Shown piece by piece: positions 11,351 through 21,580 of a stretch of 64,000 nucleotides of DNA. The DNA is taken from positions 29,053,643 to 29,117,642 of the forward strand of contig NC_079516.1 of the NCBI RefSeq assembly GCF_000801105.2, read 5' to 3'. The notes below the pieces were generated by a model. It was not told the DNA's origin, did no database searches, and was given only the letters and a program-made list of their open reading frames with translations. Source of the stretch: Raphanus sativus (Eukaryota; Streptophyta; Magnoliopsida; Brassicales; Brassicaceae). Position numbers and translations under genes: made by a program. How positions within the stretch are numbered: position 1 is the first letter of the stretch; each line of letters starts with the position of its first letter.

Positions 11351-12376
11351 TTGAGGAGGCGGAGTAAGGAGAAAATTAATCGATACTTAATATAAAACGG
11401 AGGAAGTAATAGATATATTTTAAACATACATATTCCATATTATATCTTTTATAAACTTACACATTTCTAAGTTTCCCCATAAAATTGTGACCCAATTTGT
11501 GAATATCATTAATATATATAACCAAAAAATTGTTTCCTTACAACAAAAGACTATTTAGATAAACATATTTTTCCTCTTTGGTGTTCTAGCTTAGAACCAA
11601 ATTTGAAGTCCTTCTGTTGGAATTCGTTTTTGACGAGATGGTTTTAGACCATTTTCGGTAAGTTTCCGGACGAAGACGTTCGTCGGAATAACCGAATATT
11701 TGACAAACACTATGAAGTAGTGTATTAATATGTCAAAAACAAAGTTCGTTTGAATAAGAAATGTTGGTCCAAAGTCATTGACTTGGAAAACTTGTAAGCT
11801 TGACTATTTGACTATGTTAAAAAACTAGTAAATGGTTCCACATAAAAATATGGAGGAGTAATAAAATGATTATACTATGGTATAATAGTGAAAAGATATA
11901 CCCAAATAAATATTTATTTATCAAACCAAAATTTAATTAAACCAAGTTTGGTATTTGATTCGGGTTTGGATTGGGATTGGATTTAAGCTTCGGTCTAGTC
12001 TAATATCTATAACAATAAAGTTAAGAAATTTGCATTTTCCTGCGTCCACGTCGTCCAAGAGAATAGGGGCTTTTTGCGACACGTGTCGAGACGGTAGTGC
12101 ATGGGTGTTTTTCACGCGTTATGTTTTCCTAGCGCGTCCGTTTTGTTGCGCGTTTTATCTCAGCGAAGGTGCTTACTAAATGCGACATGTGGCAACATTT
12201 TATATATCATCGATTTTGCTTCTTTGTTTCTGTTTGTACTCATAAAATTTGGTTGTTTATTGGGCTAATTCAGAAAATATGCAGGTCTGGCCCATATTAT
12301 ATTATGGCCCTAAAAACTCCGACCACAGTCTCTATAACGTCATGGTTTCCGTAATACATCTCTTTTAATTTCATCA
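11351..12376. other. Unassigned AT-rich sequence
   Basis: No convincing gene. Several short frames exist (for example near 11955-12354) but they lack homology I recognise. The segment 11600-11860 has scattered palindromic words (cgacgaa/ttcgtcg) suggestive of old transposon sequence. Confidence 0.4.
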
Positions 12377-12420
12377 CTAGATTTTGACCCGCCCTTCAAA
12401 GGGCGGGTATATTTTTCCTT
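12377..12420 (-). mobile_element. Helitron 3' terminus, minus strand
   Basis: On the minus strand the element would end in a hairpin followed by tcaaaat and CTAG, then a host T. The hairpin at 12387-12408 is acccgccctt-ca-aagggcgggt, a perfect 10-bp stem. CTAG is at 12377-12380. This is the diagnostic Helitron end (hairpin, about 7 nt, CTRR). The element extends to the right; its 5' TC end cannot be placed, but the AT-rich stretch that follows (to about 13880) is probably its body or nested relatives. Confidence 0.7.
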
Positions 12421-13885
12421 AAATTTTATTTTGTTAGAAATTAATTTTCATATATGTTTTTATATTTGTGTTTTTCTTCGTAATTACATTTGTGTATAAT
12501 AATTTTCAAAAAAAAAATACCAGTAAGAAGTTTTAATAATTGTATTGAATTTGTGATGTTACATGGAACCGGAAGCATATACGTAGAAGTGGAACCATAT
12601 GGAAGCGCAAAAGCGAAATATAAAAAAAAATTAGGAAGCGGGTACATGTTGAAAACATATATCGGTATATATATATGTATATATATGTACATATAAATAT
12701 TAAATTGTAATAAAGTTTTGTAAATTTGAGGACTAAAGATTATATGATTTAAATTTAAAATAAGAAATTATTAATTTATAATAATTTTGAAATGGTTTTA
12801 TATTAAAATGTGAATTAAACATAAATTAAGTTAAAAAGTTTATTATATTACTTATTTTGAATATCTTTAATAAAAAACCGCAACGCTCAAAGATAACTTA
12901 TATTATTAGTTTTAAAATTTGTACATTTTTATATTCTCTATTTCATTACTGTTAAAATTTGGATTTATTTAAATTTTAAAACTATGAATATCTATTTTTT
13001 TTTATTAATTTATAACATTGTATTTTTTTAAAAAAAGACGGAAGCGTGATTCTAAAACAGAATCGTAAGTTTCCAACGTGTTTTTAAAAATAATATTTTA
13101 TAAGCGTTTTGGAAGCGAGGTTCAGAAATCTTCCACAAGATTCTGATTCTGATTCTGGTTCCGAAGAGAGAAACGTACGTCCGATGCAGTTTCCGTGAAA
13201 TTTAGCTAACTATACACTTATTTCTAAACAATTTTTTATTTTTTATTTTTTTTAAAAATTAACAAACTATAGTTAAAAAAATTTTAGTAGTCAAATAGTA
13301 ACTAAATATTTTTATTATATGTTTTCCATTAAATTTTCATCATTTGATTTTATATAATGATGATTTATAAGATATTATTATTACACATGATAATTTGTCA
13401 TGCAATTAAAAATGGGTTTGTAGTGTTTGACCCAATGTAAATGAAAACGTCCACTTTTGCTATTAAAAACCAATCTATTTATTTAAATATCGTGAAGCCC
13501 AATTATATTTTTCTTGTTTGTTAAATATATTCTCAAAATTTAAATTAGATATTGGCCATTAAATATGTCGGTTGAAATATTATAGTAAAAGCGGTTTGAT
13601 GCAATCCCGGATTTTCTGCATCGTTATTTAATGTTAGTTTCACCATTCCGATAGTTATGCAGTTTAAGTGGTAGTTACATCGCAATTCATAATTTGATGC
13701 AGTTAATATTTTTTTTTAAGTATAGATAGTTGAAAAAAATTATATGGACTAAATATAATCAATTGGTCATGTTCCAAAATTAATAGTATTGATATAGATA
13801 TTTTAACATCAATGGCATTCCTTTATAATATTTGTGCAACTTTAAGGGGTAAATACAATTTGTACTTCCCCTTTAATAGTTTAGA
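12421..13885. other. AT-rich probable Helitron body
   Basis: Very AT-rich, with no coding sequence I can support. It contains repeated ggaagcg words (12560-13130) and poly-A/T runs. The first 120 bp resemble the reverse complement of 24690-24820, so the two belong to one family. Confidence 0.45.
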
Positions 13886-13925
13886 CTAGATTTTGACCTG
13901 CGCGTCCGCGCGGGTGTATTTTTAA
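13886..13925 (-). mobile_element. Second Helitron 3' terminus, minus strand
   Basis: CTAG at 13886-13889 is followed (on the plus strand) by attttg and a hairpin at 13896-13915, acctgcgcg-tc-cgcgcgggt, a 9-bp stem with one G-T type mismatch. Same architecture and orientation as the end at 12377, with a different stem sequence. Confidence 0.7.
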
Positions 13926-15105
13926 AAAATATGTTGGTATTTATTTTCATGTCAATATCAGAGCTAGGCAAAAAAAATCTGAATCCAAAGAGCCGAATTG
14001 AAATCGATCCGAGCAAGTAGTACCAAACCCAAACCAACATTGATTAAATATCCGAGTTATTCAAAATTTTGGTATTTAGAGGACCAAAACCGAATCCAAT
14101 CCAAACCGAAGTATTACGGGTACCTGAATGTATCTGAAATATATTTTATCCATAATACGATATTTTAAAGTTGGTTTAAATACTTGAAAATATATACAAA
14201 TAGTCAAAAGTAAATATCTAAAATAGTTAAAGTATACTTAAAATACCAAAATACTTGAAAAATTATTGATTCTCGATCCAAATATTTAAAACAAACAAAT
14301 TTATATGTTAAGTTTAGGTATTCTAACATTTTTTATTAGATTTTATATGTAATAAATTATTTTGTTTGTAGATTTTGAGAAAATCAAAGTATTTAATGAA
14401 CTTAAAAAATAATTAAATGGGTTATCCGAACCCGGACTAAACCTCAAAGATCAAAATCGAACTCAGACCAAAATTTAGAAATATTCGAATGAGACTTGAA
14501 TTTTTGACCTCAGAAACCCGAAACTCAAATTGATCTGAATCGAACCTGAATTGGTACCCGAACAACCATCCTCAGCCACTATTATACATCATATATGTGC
14601 CATCATATAGTTAATCGTATTTTATATGTATCGTCATATAAGTAATCATATAATTAATAGTATTTTGTACGTAGCATCATATAGATAATCACATATATTA
14701 TATTTTTAACACGTAATGTGAAAAATAAAAGCCAGAATTTAAGTTGGTATATGAACTTTGTATTGTATTTTTCTTATATATATTGAAAATATTTTTTAAT
14801 AATAGTTATTGGAAAATATTTTAGTTAAAATAAAATTTTGAATATACGTATATTTTGAATCAATTTTTGATATAAATAAATTTTAAATTATTATTTTGAT
14901 TTGAAATATGTACATAAAGTTTAAATTTTGTTTGTGATGATTTTAGAGAAAAACGTTTTTAAGTAATTATATGGACCCGTGGATTTTAAAATAGAGTGAG
15001 ATAGATAGTTTCTGATAATATAATGAACTTTCAATTTTTCTTAATAACATAAGCTAATTACTATTCATTTTAATATACTGCTATCGAGTTTTTAAACCAA
15101 CCTCT
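13926..15105. other. AT-rich dispersed-repeat sequence
   Basis: No gene. The part 13960-14560 is full of ccgaa/ccaaa/gaaccc words (for example near 14050-14120 and 14420-14560), which is how many Brassicaceae Helitron-associated repeats look. The rest is low-complexity AT. Confidence 0.4.
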
Positions 15106-15107
15106 TT

Positions 15108-15330
15108 TGGAAAATGTTATCCACATTTCCGAATAAAACTATTTTTAAAAATAACTATCCATGTTTCCAAGCAAATATTTCTTTTTAAACCGTTATCCAT
15201 GTTTCCAAATAAAACTTTTTTTAACTTGCTATCCATGTTTTCAAACAAACTTTTTAAAAAAAAATTGTTATCCATGTTTCCAAACAAACTTATTTTTAAT
15301 TCTACTATACATATGTTCAAACAAATCTAA
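15108..15330. repeat. Degenerate minisatellite of about 42 bp
   Basis: About five or six imperfect copies of a unit with the core tatccatgtttccaaacaaa separated by T-rich spacers (near 15118, 15157, 15193, 15230, 15271 and 15304). It creates an artificial repeated FGNMD reading frame on the minus strand. Confidence 0.8.
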
Positions 15331-16100
15331 TTTGTACTTAGTTTTAATAATATAGGTAAAATATACATAGATTCCCACACAGTTTTAAAAACTGGTTGGA
15401 CCGGTTCCACCATTGATTCAACTATAATTTCGAGTGGATGTCCGGTCCGATTTTCAAAACATTGGTAAATATATTATGTTGAGTTAAATATATTATTAAT
15501 ATATTATGATGTTCTGAGACAAAATTAAAATAAATTAAATAGGTGATCACCTTACAAATATTTAAATTGATATATAGTTAAATGTATTATTAGTATATTA
15601 TGCTGTTTTGTAACTTTAAAATATTTAATAATTGATATTATTTCTTTTATATATTTTTAATTGATAAGACTGTTTAAAAATTATAAAGAATTATGGTTAG
15701 TCAAAAGCGATTCACGTTTACCATATTTAAAGTCTTTTTTTTTTGCTGAAAAAATTCATTTCTTATATGGTTAGAGAATATTTAGGTAGATAGATAATTA
15801 ATGATAATTTTAATTGGATAGTTATTATTAAAGGGAATGGCACAAGTTGGTAAATACTAAGACAAATCAAGGGTTATTTCCCATTTGTACTTCACTTTTA
15901 ATAGGATAGATTTACTTCGAATCCACTACTCATCCCACTCTCTCTCAATTAAACATAGATTTGGTAGTGATATAAACAATATAATGTGGTTTATTATCCT
16001 TATATTATGTTCCTTTGTTTTCTAGCATCATTTTGAACGTGCATACAGTTATTTACTCCTCACAACTTGGATAAAGATTATGAATAGAACTCCGTCAAAG
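15331..16100. other. AT-rich sequence without a gene
   Basis: I see nothing coding. A short GC-richer stretch around 15390-15460 contains accggttccacc and gtccggtccgatt, typical of decayed dispersed repeats. Confidence 0.4.
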
Positions 16101-16108
16101 CTACTGGC

Positions 16109-16115
16109 TATATAA
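16109..16115 (+). promoter_or_regulatory. Possible TATA box upstream of a small frame
   Basis: The sequence tatataa in ggctatataagaatcg lies about 130 bp upstream of the ATG at 16247, followed by a CT-rich stretch (cctttctctc). Sequence alone cannot show that it is used. Confidence 0.35.
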
Positions 16116-16246
16116 GAATCGTACATCTTAAGCATGCTTCTGCAACTCTTATCCTTTCTCTCTAAATGCAATGTGAAACGTGCTTACTATGCTTACATAA
16201 TCAGTCTTTTTCCTCACAAAACAAGAAAAAATAACTAAAGGAGATA

Positions 16247-16495
16247 ATGGGCTTATTGCAACAGAAAAACAACACAAAAAAAAAAACGGTGATACATCAG
16301 AAACGAATATCTGAAATTGAACGAACAAAACAAAATGCAGAAGAGGATCAACAATTTAAAACATCACAAATACCATCAAAACAAGTCAAAACGTGTGGAG
16401 TCAACAATTTAAAACATCACACAGTTTATCAATTAAAACAAGTCAAAATTTTATTCATTTACTTTAAGGAACTAAGGAAGCAAGATAACATTTAA
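16247..16495 (+). CDS. Hypothetical small protein of 82 residues
   Basis: I do not recognise this frame. It starts in a purine-rich context (ggagataATGG), about 130 bp after a TATA-like element. The product is lysine- and glutamine-rich (KKKTVIHQKRISEIERTK near the N-terminus) with no signal peptide or membrane segment; a hydrophobic ILFIYF patch is near the end. Two thirds of the way along, the DNA contains a 53-bp imperfect direct repeat (starting 16348 and 16401) that encodes QFKTSQIPSKQVKT and the similar NLKHHTVYQLKQVK. In very AT-rich DNA such a frame can arise by chance. A decayed gene or an orphan peptide are both possible. Confidence 0.2.
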   Translation: MGLLQQKNNTKKKTVIHQKRISEIERTKQNAEEDQQFKTSQIPSKQVKTCGVNNLKHHTVYQLKQVKILFIYFKELRKQDNI

Positions 16496-16939
16496 CACTA
16501 GCTTCATATAACTATATTAGTTTTTCTTGCATAGGTAGTATGTCTAAGAAACAAGCTTCTAAGTTTGAGTTTTCATTGACAAAAAAAAGTTTGAGATTTT
16601 TCATACCATAATATATTATCAATGCAATAATTTCGTTTATTCTTTCTATATTTAAGATATAAATTATATACAGTTATAGAAAAATTCGTAAACAATAAAA
16701 GTTACGAAAAAAACAAAATATGACTCAAAGTGTATAAATTTTAAGAATAAAAGATAAAAAATCATAACAACAAAAACTATGAAATTTAAAATTTATGTTG
16801 CTTTCATGTTTTACAAATAAAGTATATATATTACAATGAACTACACTGACTTTTTAACTACTAAACATAAGTTAAAGAAAATGGTGCATGGCAAAATAAT
16901 AAATACAATAAAAATAAAGAGTTTTTAATAATTCTGCTA

Positions 16940-17018
16940 AAACTAATGGGCTCAACGCTGCAGCTTTCGCTCTTTCGCCTTGACAAAGTAGTGTTCTAAC
17001 CAATAGAACTACGATCCC
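16940..17018 (-). pseudogene. Plastid-type tRNA-Asp (GUC) pseudogene
   Basis: On the minus strand the sequence starts gggatcgtagttctattggt (16999-17018), very close to plastid tRNA-Asp: acceptor strand, D-arm with gtagttc-attggt-agaacac, then an anticodon arm with tttGTCaagg (GUC anticodon). An insertion of about 10 nt (aaagagcg, repeating the neighbouring gcgaaag) splits the anticodon arm and variable loop. The T-arm retains gctgca and ttgagccc. The folded tRNA is therefore broken. It probably arrived as organelle-derived DNA; plant mitochondria also carry a plastid-derived copy, so either organelle is a possible source. Confidence 0.6.
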
Positions 17019-17630
17019 ATGAAAATCAAGCGGGTTAGCTTACATTTTTATGATTTCATTTTAATCATTTCTGTTTTACGAATCAAATTAATTTACACAG
17101 TAAAAAGTTGACAAATCAAAAATGACAAAATATACGCAGAATTCAGCTTTAGTAGGTTTTACAATAATGATATTTTCCCAAACCACATAAAAATATTTCA
17201 CAACATATTTTCATTACAAAAACTATAAAATAAATTATAAATACATTTAACATAAGAATAAATTTATGAAATCAGTGATTTAAAGAATCATTTATATATT
17301 TTATTGATAGCAAAGAAACGTTACATGACTTTGATAGTCATAAGTCCAAATTAATAATGATAATTAATGCATACGTTTTCTTTTGTTATGGCTTTGGAAG
17401 AAGCTTATATAATTCAACTCTCCGTATTGTAAAGAATATACACACACGAACAATTCTCAAAAAGAGAAGTTACTCTCTCCCTATTAGAATAGATATGTTA
17501 GTATTTTTTTTTTATTTTGTGTCTGAGAGTACAACACAAAACTAGTTTCGCCAAGCTTCTGATAGAGTGACGCAAATTCAGAAGATTGTTTGCAGTTGTA
17601 TCCTGGGACTCATTACGTTATCGAACCGTC
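17019..17630. other. AT-rich sequence without a gene
   Basis: Nothing coding that I can support. A 62-codon frame starting at 17357 has no recognisable feature and lies in low-complexity DNA. Confidence 0.4.
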
Positions 17631-17639
17631 GCACTACCG

Positions 17640-18010
17640 GACGTATTTTGAATTAAGGAAAGAGATAATATCTCGTCTTTGCAGTTGTATCATCCTTTTC
17701 TTACTCTTTGGTATAGTTTTATCATTTTTATTCTTTACAATATTCGGTAATCCGTAGTTTATAAAATACGGTTCCATCACCTTCTTCATATTTGTTCCCC
17801 TCCTGTGAAAGCAAAGCAAGCTTGTTGTGAATGCTCGTATCGAAGTCTCGTACTAGCTTCATGCATGAAATTGGTATCTCCCCATGTCTCCTCCTGTTTC
17901 TCTCAATCCAAATCACATATATAGTATATTGGCGGGCATATTTTGTGAGGTACAGCTCTATTCCATAGAGAGAATTCTACGTGACCAGGTCTTGTAAACT
18001 CATGCCATTG
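17640..18010 (-). pseudogene. LINE C-terminal tail fragment
   Basis: The minus strand encodes TIYVIWIERNRRRHGEIP (17940-17875), the conserved end of plant L1-type polyproteins (IW.ERN.R.HGE), followed by the typical VRDFDTSIHNKLALL tail. Upstream pieces (LYGIELYLTKYARQ) continue the same domain in the same direction across stops. Only the last 100 or so codons remain. No poly-A tail or target duplication could be fixed. Confidence 0.7.
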
Positions 18011-18463
18011 TATCGTGAAATTGGATCCAAGCAAAGTGGACATTAGATCCTTTATCCCGTAGTGTCGACATGTGACTAAATTATGTTATAATGTTTTTTT
18101 TTGTTAAAGCATTCATAAATTACGGCAAAATATGTTATAATGTTTACTATGACATATCCGAGTATCTCGTAATCGAGTTATTCTAATAAATAAATACGTC
18201 AGAAAAGCCAGACACTTCTCAAATTTTGGTTCCAACAATCTCACATGAATAGAATTGCATGCAAACACATGCAATCAGTCACAAGATTCGACGTACGGAT
18301 TTTTCAGAGCAAAGTCGAAAAATATTAAGGGTAGGGTACATGATGTATTAATTTGTCATAATTTTTTATTTATTTGTTTCTTTAATTCTATTTTCTGGTT
18401 TTGTGAAGTAACTCCTACGCACTTGGAAGCACAAAGCAAGAAAAGAAGAAGGGAAAAGTGGAG
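18011..18463. other. Sequence between LINE tail and orphan frame
   Basis: AT-rich; no gene. The right end (18400-18463) contains a second, diverged copy of the 3' flank of the neighbouring orphan frame (gtgcttccaagtgcgtaggagtt on the minus strand). Confidence 0.4.
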
Positions 18464-19117
18464 TTATAAGAACACAAGAACAATGTTTTTAATACGCAAG
18501 CCCATCACACAAATTTTGATTTTCAATCGACAATATGGAGTCACAACTCCTACACACTTAGATAGTACAAAGAAAAAAAAGGGGAAACGTAGGATATTCC
18601 TCCTCCAACCATCATCATTATGTTTGACACTACCGCCATACTCTTCCTCCTCCTCCACCTCCTCCTCCTCCTCCTCTCCATCGTCCTCCTCCTCCTCCTC
18701 CTCCTCCTCCTCTTCCTGCTCCTCCTGCTCCTCCTCCTGCTCCTGCTCCTCCACCTCCTCCCCCTCCTCCTCCTCCCCTCCCCATCCTCTTTCTCCGTCT
18801 CCTCCTCGTTGTCCTGGTAGCCCTCCTATTCCTCCTCTTCCTCCATGTCCTGGTCCGTCTTGTCCTCTTTGTCCATCTTCTCCTCGTTGTCCTCCTATTC
18901 CTCCTCTTCCTCCTTGTCCTCCTCTTACTCCTCCTCCTCCTCCTCCTCCTCCGCCTCCTCCTCCTCCACTTACGCCTCCTCCTCCACCCATTGGAGGAAC
19001 ATAGCACCAATTACAGCCATTAAAATAACAGTAACCGCCATTGTTACCTGATTGACATATTCTTAAATCCTTAGAATTGCAAGTTAGCATGTATTTGAAA
19101 GTAATGAAGGAAACCAT
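18464..19117 (-). CDS. Orphan Gly/Glu-rich protein, copy 1 (217 residues)
   Basis: I recognise no family. The frame reads: residues 1-43 with five cysteines (13, 21, 30, 35, 38: C-x7-C-x8-C-x4-C-x2-C), residues 44-120 almost entirely glycine with a partly collagen-like G-x-x stretch (GQRGEDGQRGQDG), residues 121-165 nearly all glutamate with some Q and V, and a mixed tail. The low-complexity part is a TCC/TCCTCCACC-type repeat on the plus strand (18640-18990). The flanks match those of a second locus at 34194 in opposite orientation: upstream cctttctaatgaaaa and downstream ctaagtgtgtaggagtt, tgactccat and aaacattgttcttgt. Shared flanks suggest a duplicated transcription unit; whether protein is made is unknown. 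Confidence 0.4.
   Translation of the reverse strand: MVSFITFKYMLTCNSKDLRICQSGNNGGYCYFNGCNWCYVPPMGGGGGVSGGGGGGGGGGGGGVRGGQGGRGGIGGQRGEDGQRGQDGPGHGGRGGIGGLPGQRGGDGERGWGGEEEEGEEVEEQEQEEEQEEQEEEEEEEEEEDDGEEEEEEVEEEEEYGGSVKHNDDGWRRNILRFPFFFFVLSKCVGVVTPYCRLKIKICVMGLRIKNIVLVFL
18636..18992. repeat. TCC-type simple-sequence tract
   Basis: Nearly uninterrupted ctc/tcc trinucleotides with hexa- and nonanucleotide variants (cctcctcctcttcct, tgtcctcctattcc). It is the low-complexity core of the orphan frame on the minus strand and can also be read as poly-Ser or poly-Pro on the plus strand. Confidence 0.9.
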
Positions 19118-19290
19118 CTCTTAAACAGAATTTTCATTAGAAAGGCCAATTGATGAAACTTATGGAACAAGAGGTTAGCGTCTATTATTGTAATACACTA
19201 CAATAAAATCTCTATTTAAATCCTAAAGTTTCAAATTAAAGCTTTTATTAGAGTTTAGGATTATTTTTTATTAATATAGTTTCAAATTAT

Positions 19291-19506
19291 ATACATGATT
19301 TAATTAGGAAGATATTTTATTAGTGTTTAGGGTTCAGTGTTATGATTAATATAGGGTTTATGAGTAGATTTTGAAGTATTGTAAAAATTATAATGTATAT
19401 ACATGATTTAATTAGGAAGATATTTTATTTGTGTTTAGGGTTCAGTTTTATGATTAATATAGGGTTTATGAGTAGATTTTGAAGTATTGTAAAAATTATA
19501 ATGAAA
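19291..19506. repeat. Tandem duplication, 2 x 108 bp
   Basis: The segment starting atacatgatttaattagga at 19291 recurs at 19399 with only a few differences, ending around aaaattataatg. Recent local duplication in AT-rich DNA. Confidence 0.9.
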
Positions 19507-19998
19507 TATGGGTCGAATATAATAGAATTATGTCAACTATATTGTATTGATGTATAAATAGATGTCGTAAAATAATAATTATATATAATTTATTCATGGA
19601 TAAGTAATGTAAATTTCATAATGTATTAATGTATGATTATAATAATAGGATTTAGTCTTTTAAACATTTCAAACAGAAAAAAAAATACATAATTATGTTT
19701 ACATTGTATTTTATAACAATTATAATGTTTATTTTTTATAAACATTTCAAACTTAAATCAAAGAGTTAAAGTAAATTTATGGTTTAAGCTATAGATAAGA
19801 ACCATAAAATTTTGGTAGGATATGAAATTAGACGAATTTTTATAACCATGTGACTATATTTACGTTATGGCAAATCAAAAAAGCAAATTTCGTCGGAAAA
19901 GGAAACAGTTATTTCCGAAGAGTTTCCGACAAAATTAGCCGTCAGAAATAGACATCATTTTTGTAGTTAGAATGCTTACAATAATATGATGATATTGT
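19507..19998. other. AT-rich sequence without a gene
   Basis: I see nothing coding. The stretch 19880-19960 contains cgtcggaaa / tttccgac words. Confidence 0.4.
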
Positions 19999-20090
19999 AG
20001 AAGCACCGTGGTCTACTGATCAAGGATTTAAAAGCTTTTATATCTGATCTGAGTTCGAATCACCGAGAATGCGCTTTCTTACAAATTATT
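19999..20090 (+). mobile_element. tRNA-derived SINE fragment, plus strand
   Basis: It begins aagcaccgtggtctactgat, matching the head of the SINE at 21214 (tggaagcaccgtggcctagt). An A-box-like segment at about 20008-20024 and a B-box-like gagttcgaatcac at 20051-20063 are spaced as in a tRNA promoter. The 3' side runs into the truncated promoter copy at 20085, so the SINE probably inserted there or is itself truncated. Confidence 0.6.
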
Positions 20091-20275
20091 AGTGTATATC
20101 AATGAACCTTCTGTATACTTTGAATATTTTGAGTGTCAGATATGAAAGAAAATAAACCTCCTTAAATAGATTTTTTCATTAGTTAGAAAGATTAATGGTA
20201 CGAAGGTTAGCGTGTAGTATTGTTACTTTGAAACCTTGGTCAATGGTACGAAGGGTTATAGCGTGTAGTATTGTT
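20085..20275 (-). pseudogene. Promoter-only third copy of the orphan-frame locus
   Basis: Read on the minus strand this matches the upstream region of the orphan frame at 34194: cttcgtaccattgaccaagg, tttcaaagt, ctttctaa, aaggaggttta, then cactcaaaatattcaaa and attgatatacactaat just before where the ATG would be. The coding part is missing; SINE sequence takes its place. An internal duplication of about 48 bp (ggtacgaaggttagcgtgtag near 20196 and 20245) is specific to this copy. Confidence 0.6.
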
Positions 20276-20874
20276 AATAATATAGTATTTTAAAGTAATT
20301 TATCAAAATATATATTCACACGTTGGTAAAATGTGGAATATGTATGTTTAAAATATATCTATTACTTCTTAGCCAAGCTTTGGAAAATGTTACGTTGGTG
20401 CTTAATTTGTAAGTTGGGTCATTATTTATGATTTAGAAATTGGGTCTTTTTTAATAATGTTACGTTGGTGCTTAATTTTAGACTTCGTGTGTACGCGTCT
20501 TATTTTTTGGTATTTCGTTTCTATTTTTTGTATCTTTTGTTTTTGATTTTCCATATAGAAACACTAAATTTAAACTAAATTATATTATATTATATTATAT
20601 TATTATTTACATATATATAAAAAATATAGACCAAACCAGGTCATGATTGGCCAGGTTGAGCTCAGGTTTTAAATAACTATGCAAGACTTTAAGAATTGTA
20701 AGTCATTTATTAAAAAGTATTCATAAGATGGTCTTAATGTGTAAGTTGAGTCGTATAAATTGTAAGCTGGGCCATTCTTAATAAAGATAGAAAAATTGTA
20801 GAAATGTGTAAAGTTTTTAAAATTATATAGGCTCTAAATAAAAATAAATCTATAACTTGTTAGCCAAGCCTCGG
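20276..20874. repeat. Dispersed repeat X with AT microsatellite
   Basis: An unclassified repeat also present at 25300-25440, 25740-25870 and 33006-33175. Shared blocks are aatgtggaatatatatgttt, gccaagc-tcggaaaa and tttgttggtgcgtattttt. Within it, aatgttacgttggtgcttaatt occurs twice (about 20386 and 20457), and a tatat microsatellite lies at 20581-20606. No coding capacity seen. Confidence 0.55.
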
Positions 20875-20887
20875 AAAATACTTTGTT

Positions 20888-21214
20888 TTTTTGTCGGGTT
20901 TATTATGCTATTAGAAACAACGAAAAACATTACATAAACGATATTACAGCTGACCATTCTACCTGTCTTATAAGAATTCATGTATGACTGCATCATCCTG
21001 AGCTGCCCTATGAGATCCATTCCTGACGGTATTTTTTACGCTATGCTGAAGATCCCTTGTAAGACTTGTCTCCAATATTCTGCATAATTCGCCTTCTCCG
21101 GGAATTGAAACTCAGACTTCCTAGTGTAGAAATTGCGTCGCCTGGGATTCGAACCCCAAACTTTGGTGTAGAAGCCTTTAAACCTTGACCACTAGGCCAC
21201 GGTGCTTCCACAAA
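20888..21214 (-). mobile_element. tRNA-derived SINE with 13-bp target duplication
   Basis: The body is bounded by direct repeats aaaatactttgtt at 20875-20887 and 21215-21227, which split a copy of repeat X exactly. On the minus strand it starts tggaagcaccgtggcctagt with an A box (21184-21200) and a perfect B box GGGTTCGAATCCC (21144-21156). It ends in an A-rich tail (poly-T at 20888 on the plus strand). At 327 bp it is in the range of plant SINEs. Such elements are transcribed by RNA polymerase III and mobilised by LINE proteins. Confidence 0.88.
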
Positions 21215-21227
21215 AAAATACTTTGTT

Positions 21228-21484
21228 GGTGCGTATTTTTATATTATTGGGTGAACTCAAGGGTGAATCTTATAATTCATCTCAATGTTTATTACCAATT
21301 AAAATGTCACATAAGAAATAAAAATAAAAATAATATAAAAATAAGCACGTTTGCTAACCAAAAAAATAAAAAATAAAAAAATCGATTTTAACATTGTCGA
21401 CGGAAATGTGAAGCATCTTCATCTATAGAGATGGTGAAGGTTTTAATTAATTCTTCTATGCCAAAATCAAGTTTTACCGAGAAA
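21228..21484. other. Right part of repeat X and AT-rich DNA
   Basis: The sequence after the SINE target duplication resumes repeat X (ttggtgcgtatttttatatta). No gene. Confidence 0.5.
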
Positions 21485-21580
21485 TTAGATTTTGATCCGT
21501 CCTTAAAAAAGTAAGTTTATTTTTTGTTTTATATTTTTTTAGAAATTTAATTTTTATATTTGTATTAATAATCATATTTT
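21485..21580 (-). mobile_element. Degraded Helitron 3' terminus, minus strand
   Basis: On the minus strand the end is ggatcaaaat followed by CTAA (TTAG at 21485-21488 on the plus strand), allowed by the CTRR rule, then a T. The hairpin has decayed. The first 90 bp are the reverse complement of the terminus at 24150-24236. Confidence 0.5.

Noticed and set aside
15117..15320. Minus-strand frame with repeated FGNMD
   Set aside because: Produced by the 42-bp minisatellite; the units change frame and no start context or homology supports a gene.
16940..17018. Functional nuclear tRNA gene
   Set aside because: The 10-nt insertion breaks the anticodon arm and the T-arm is altered; the best match is a plastid-type tRNA.
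18255..19004. Plus-strand frame rich in Ser and Pro over the TCC tract
   Set aside because: It is the opposite-strand reading of a trinucleotide tract; its upstream part lacks promoter-like sequence, whereas the minus-strand frame shares flanks with a second locus.
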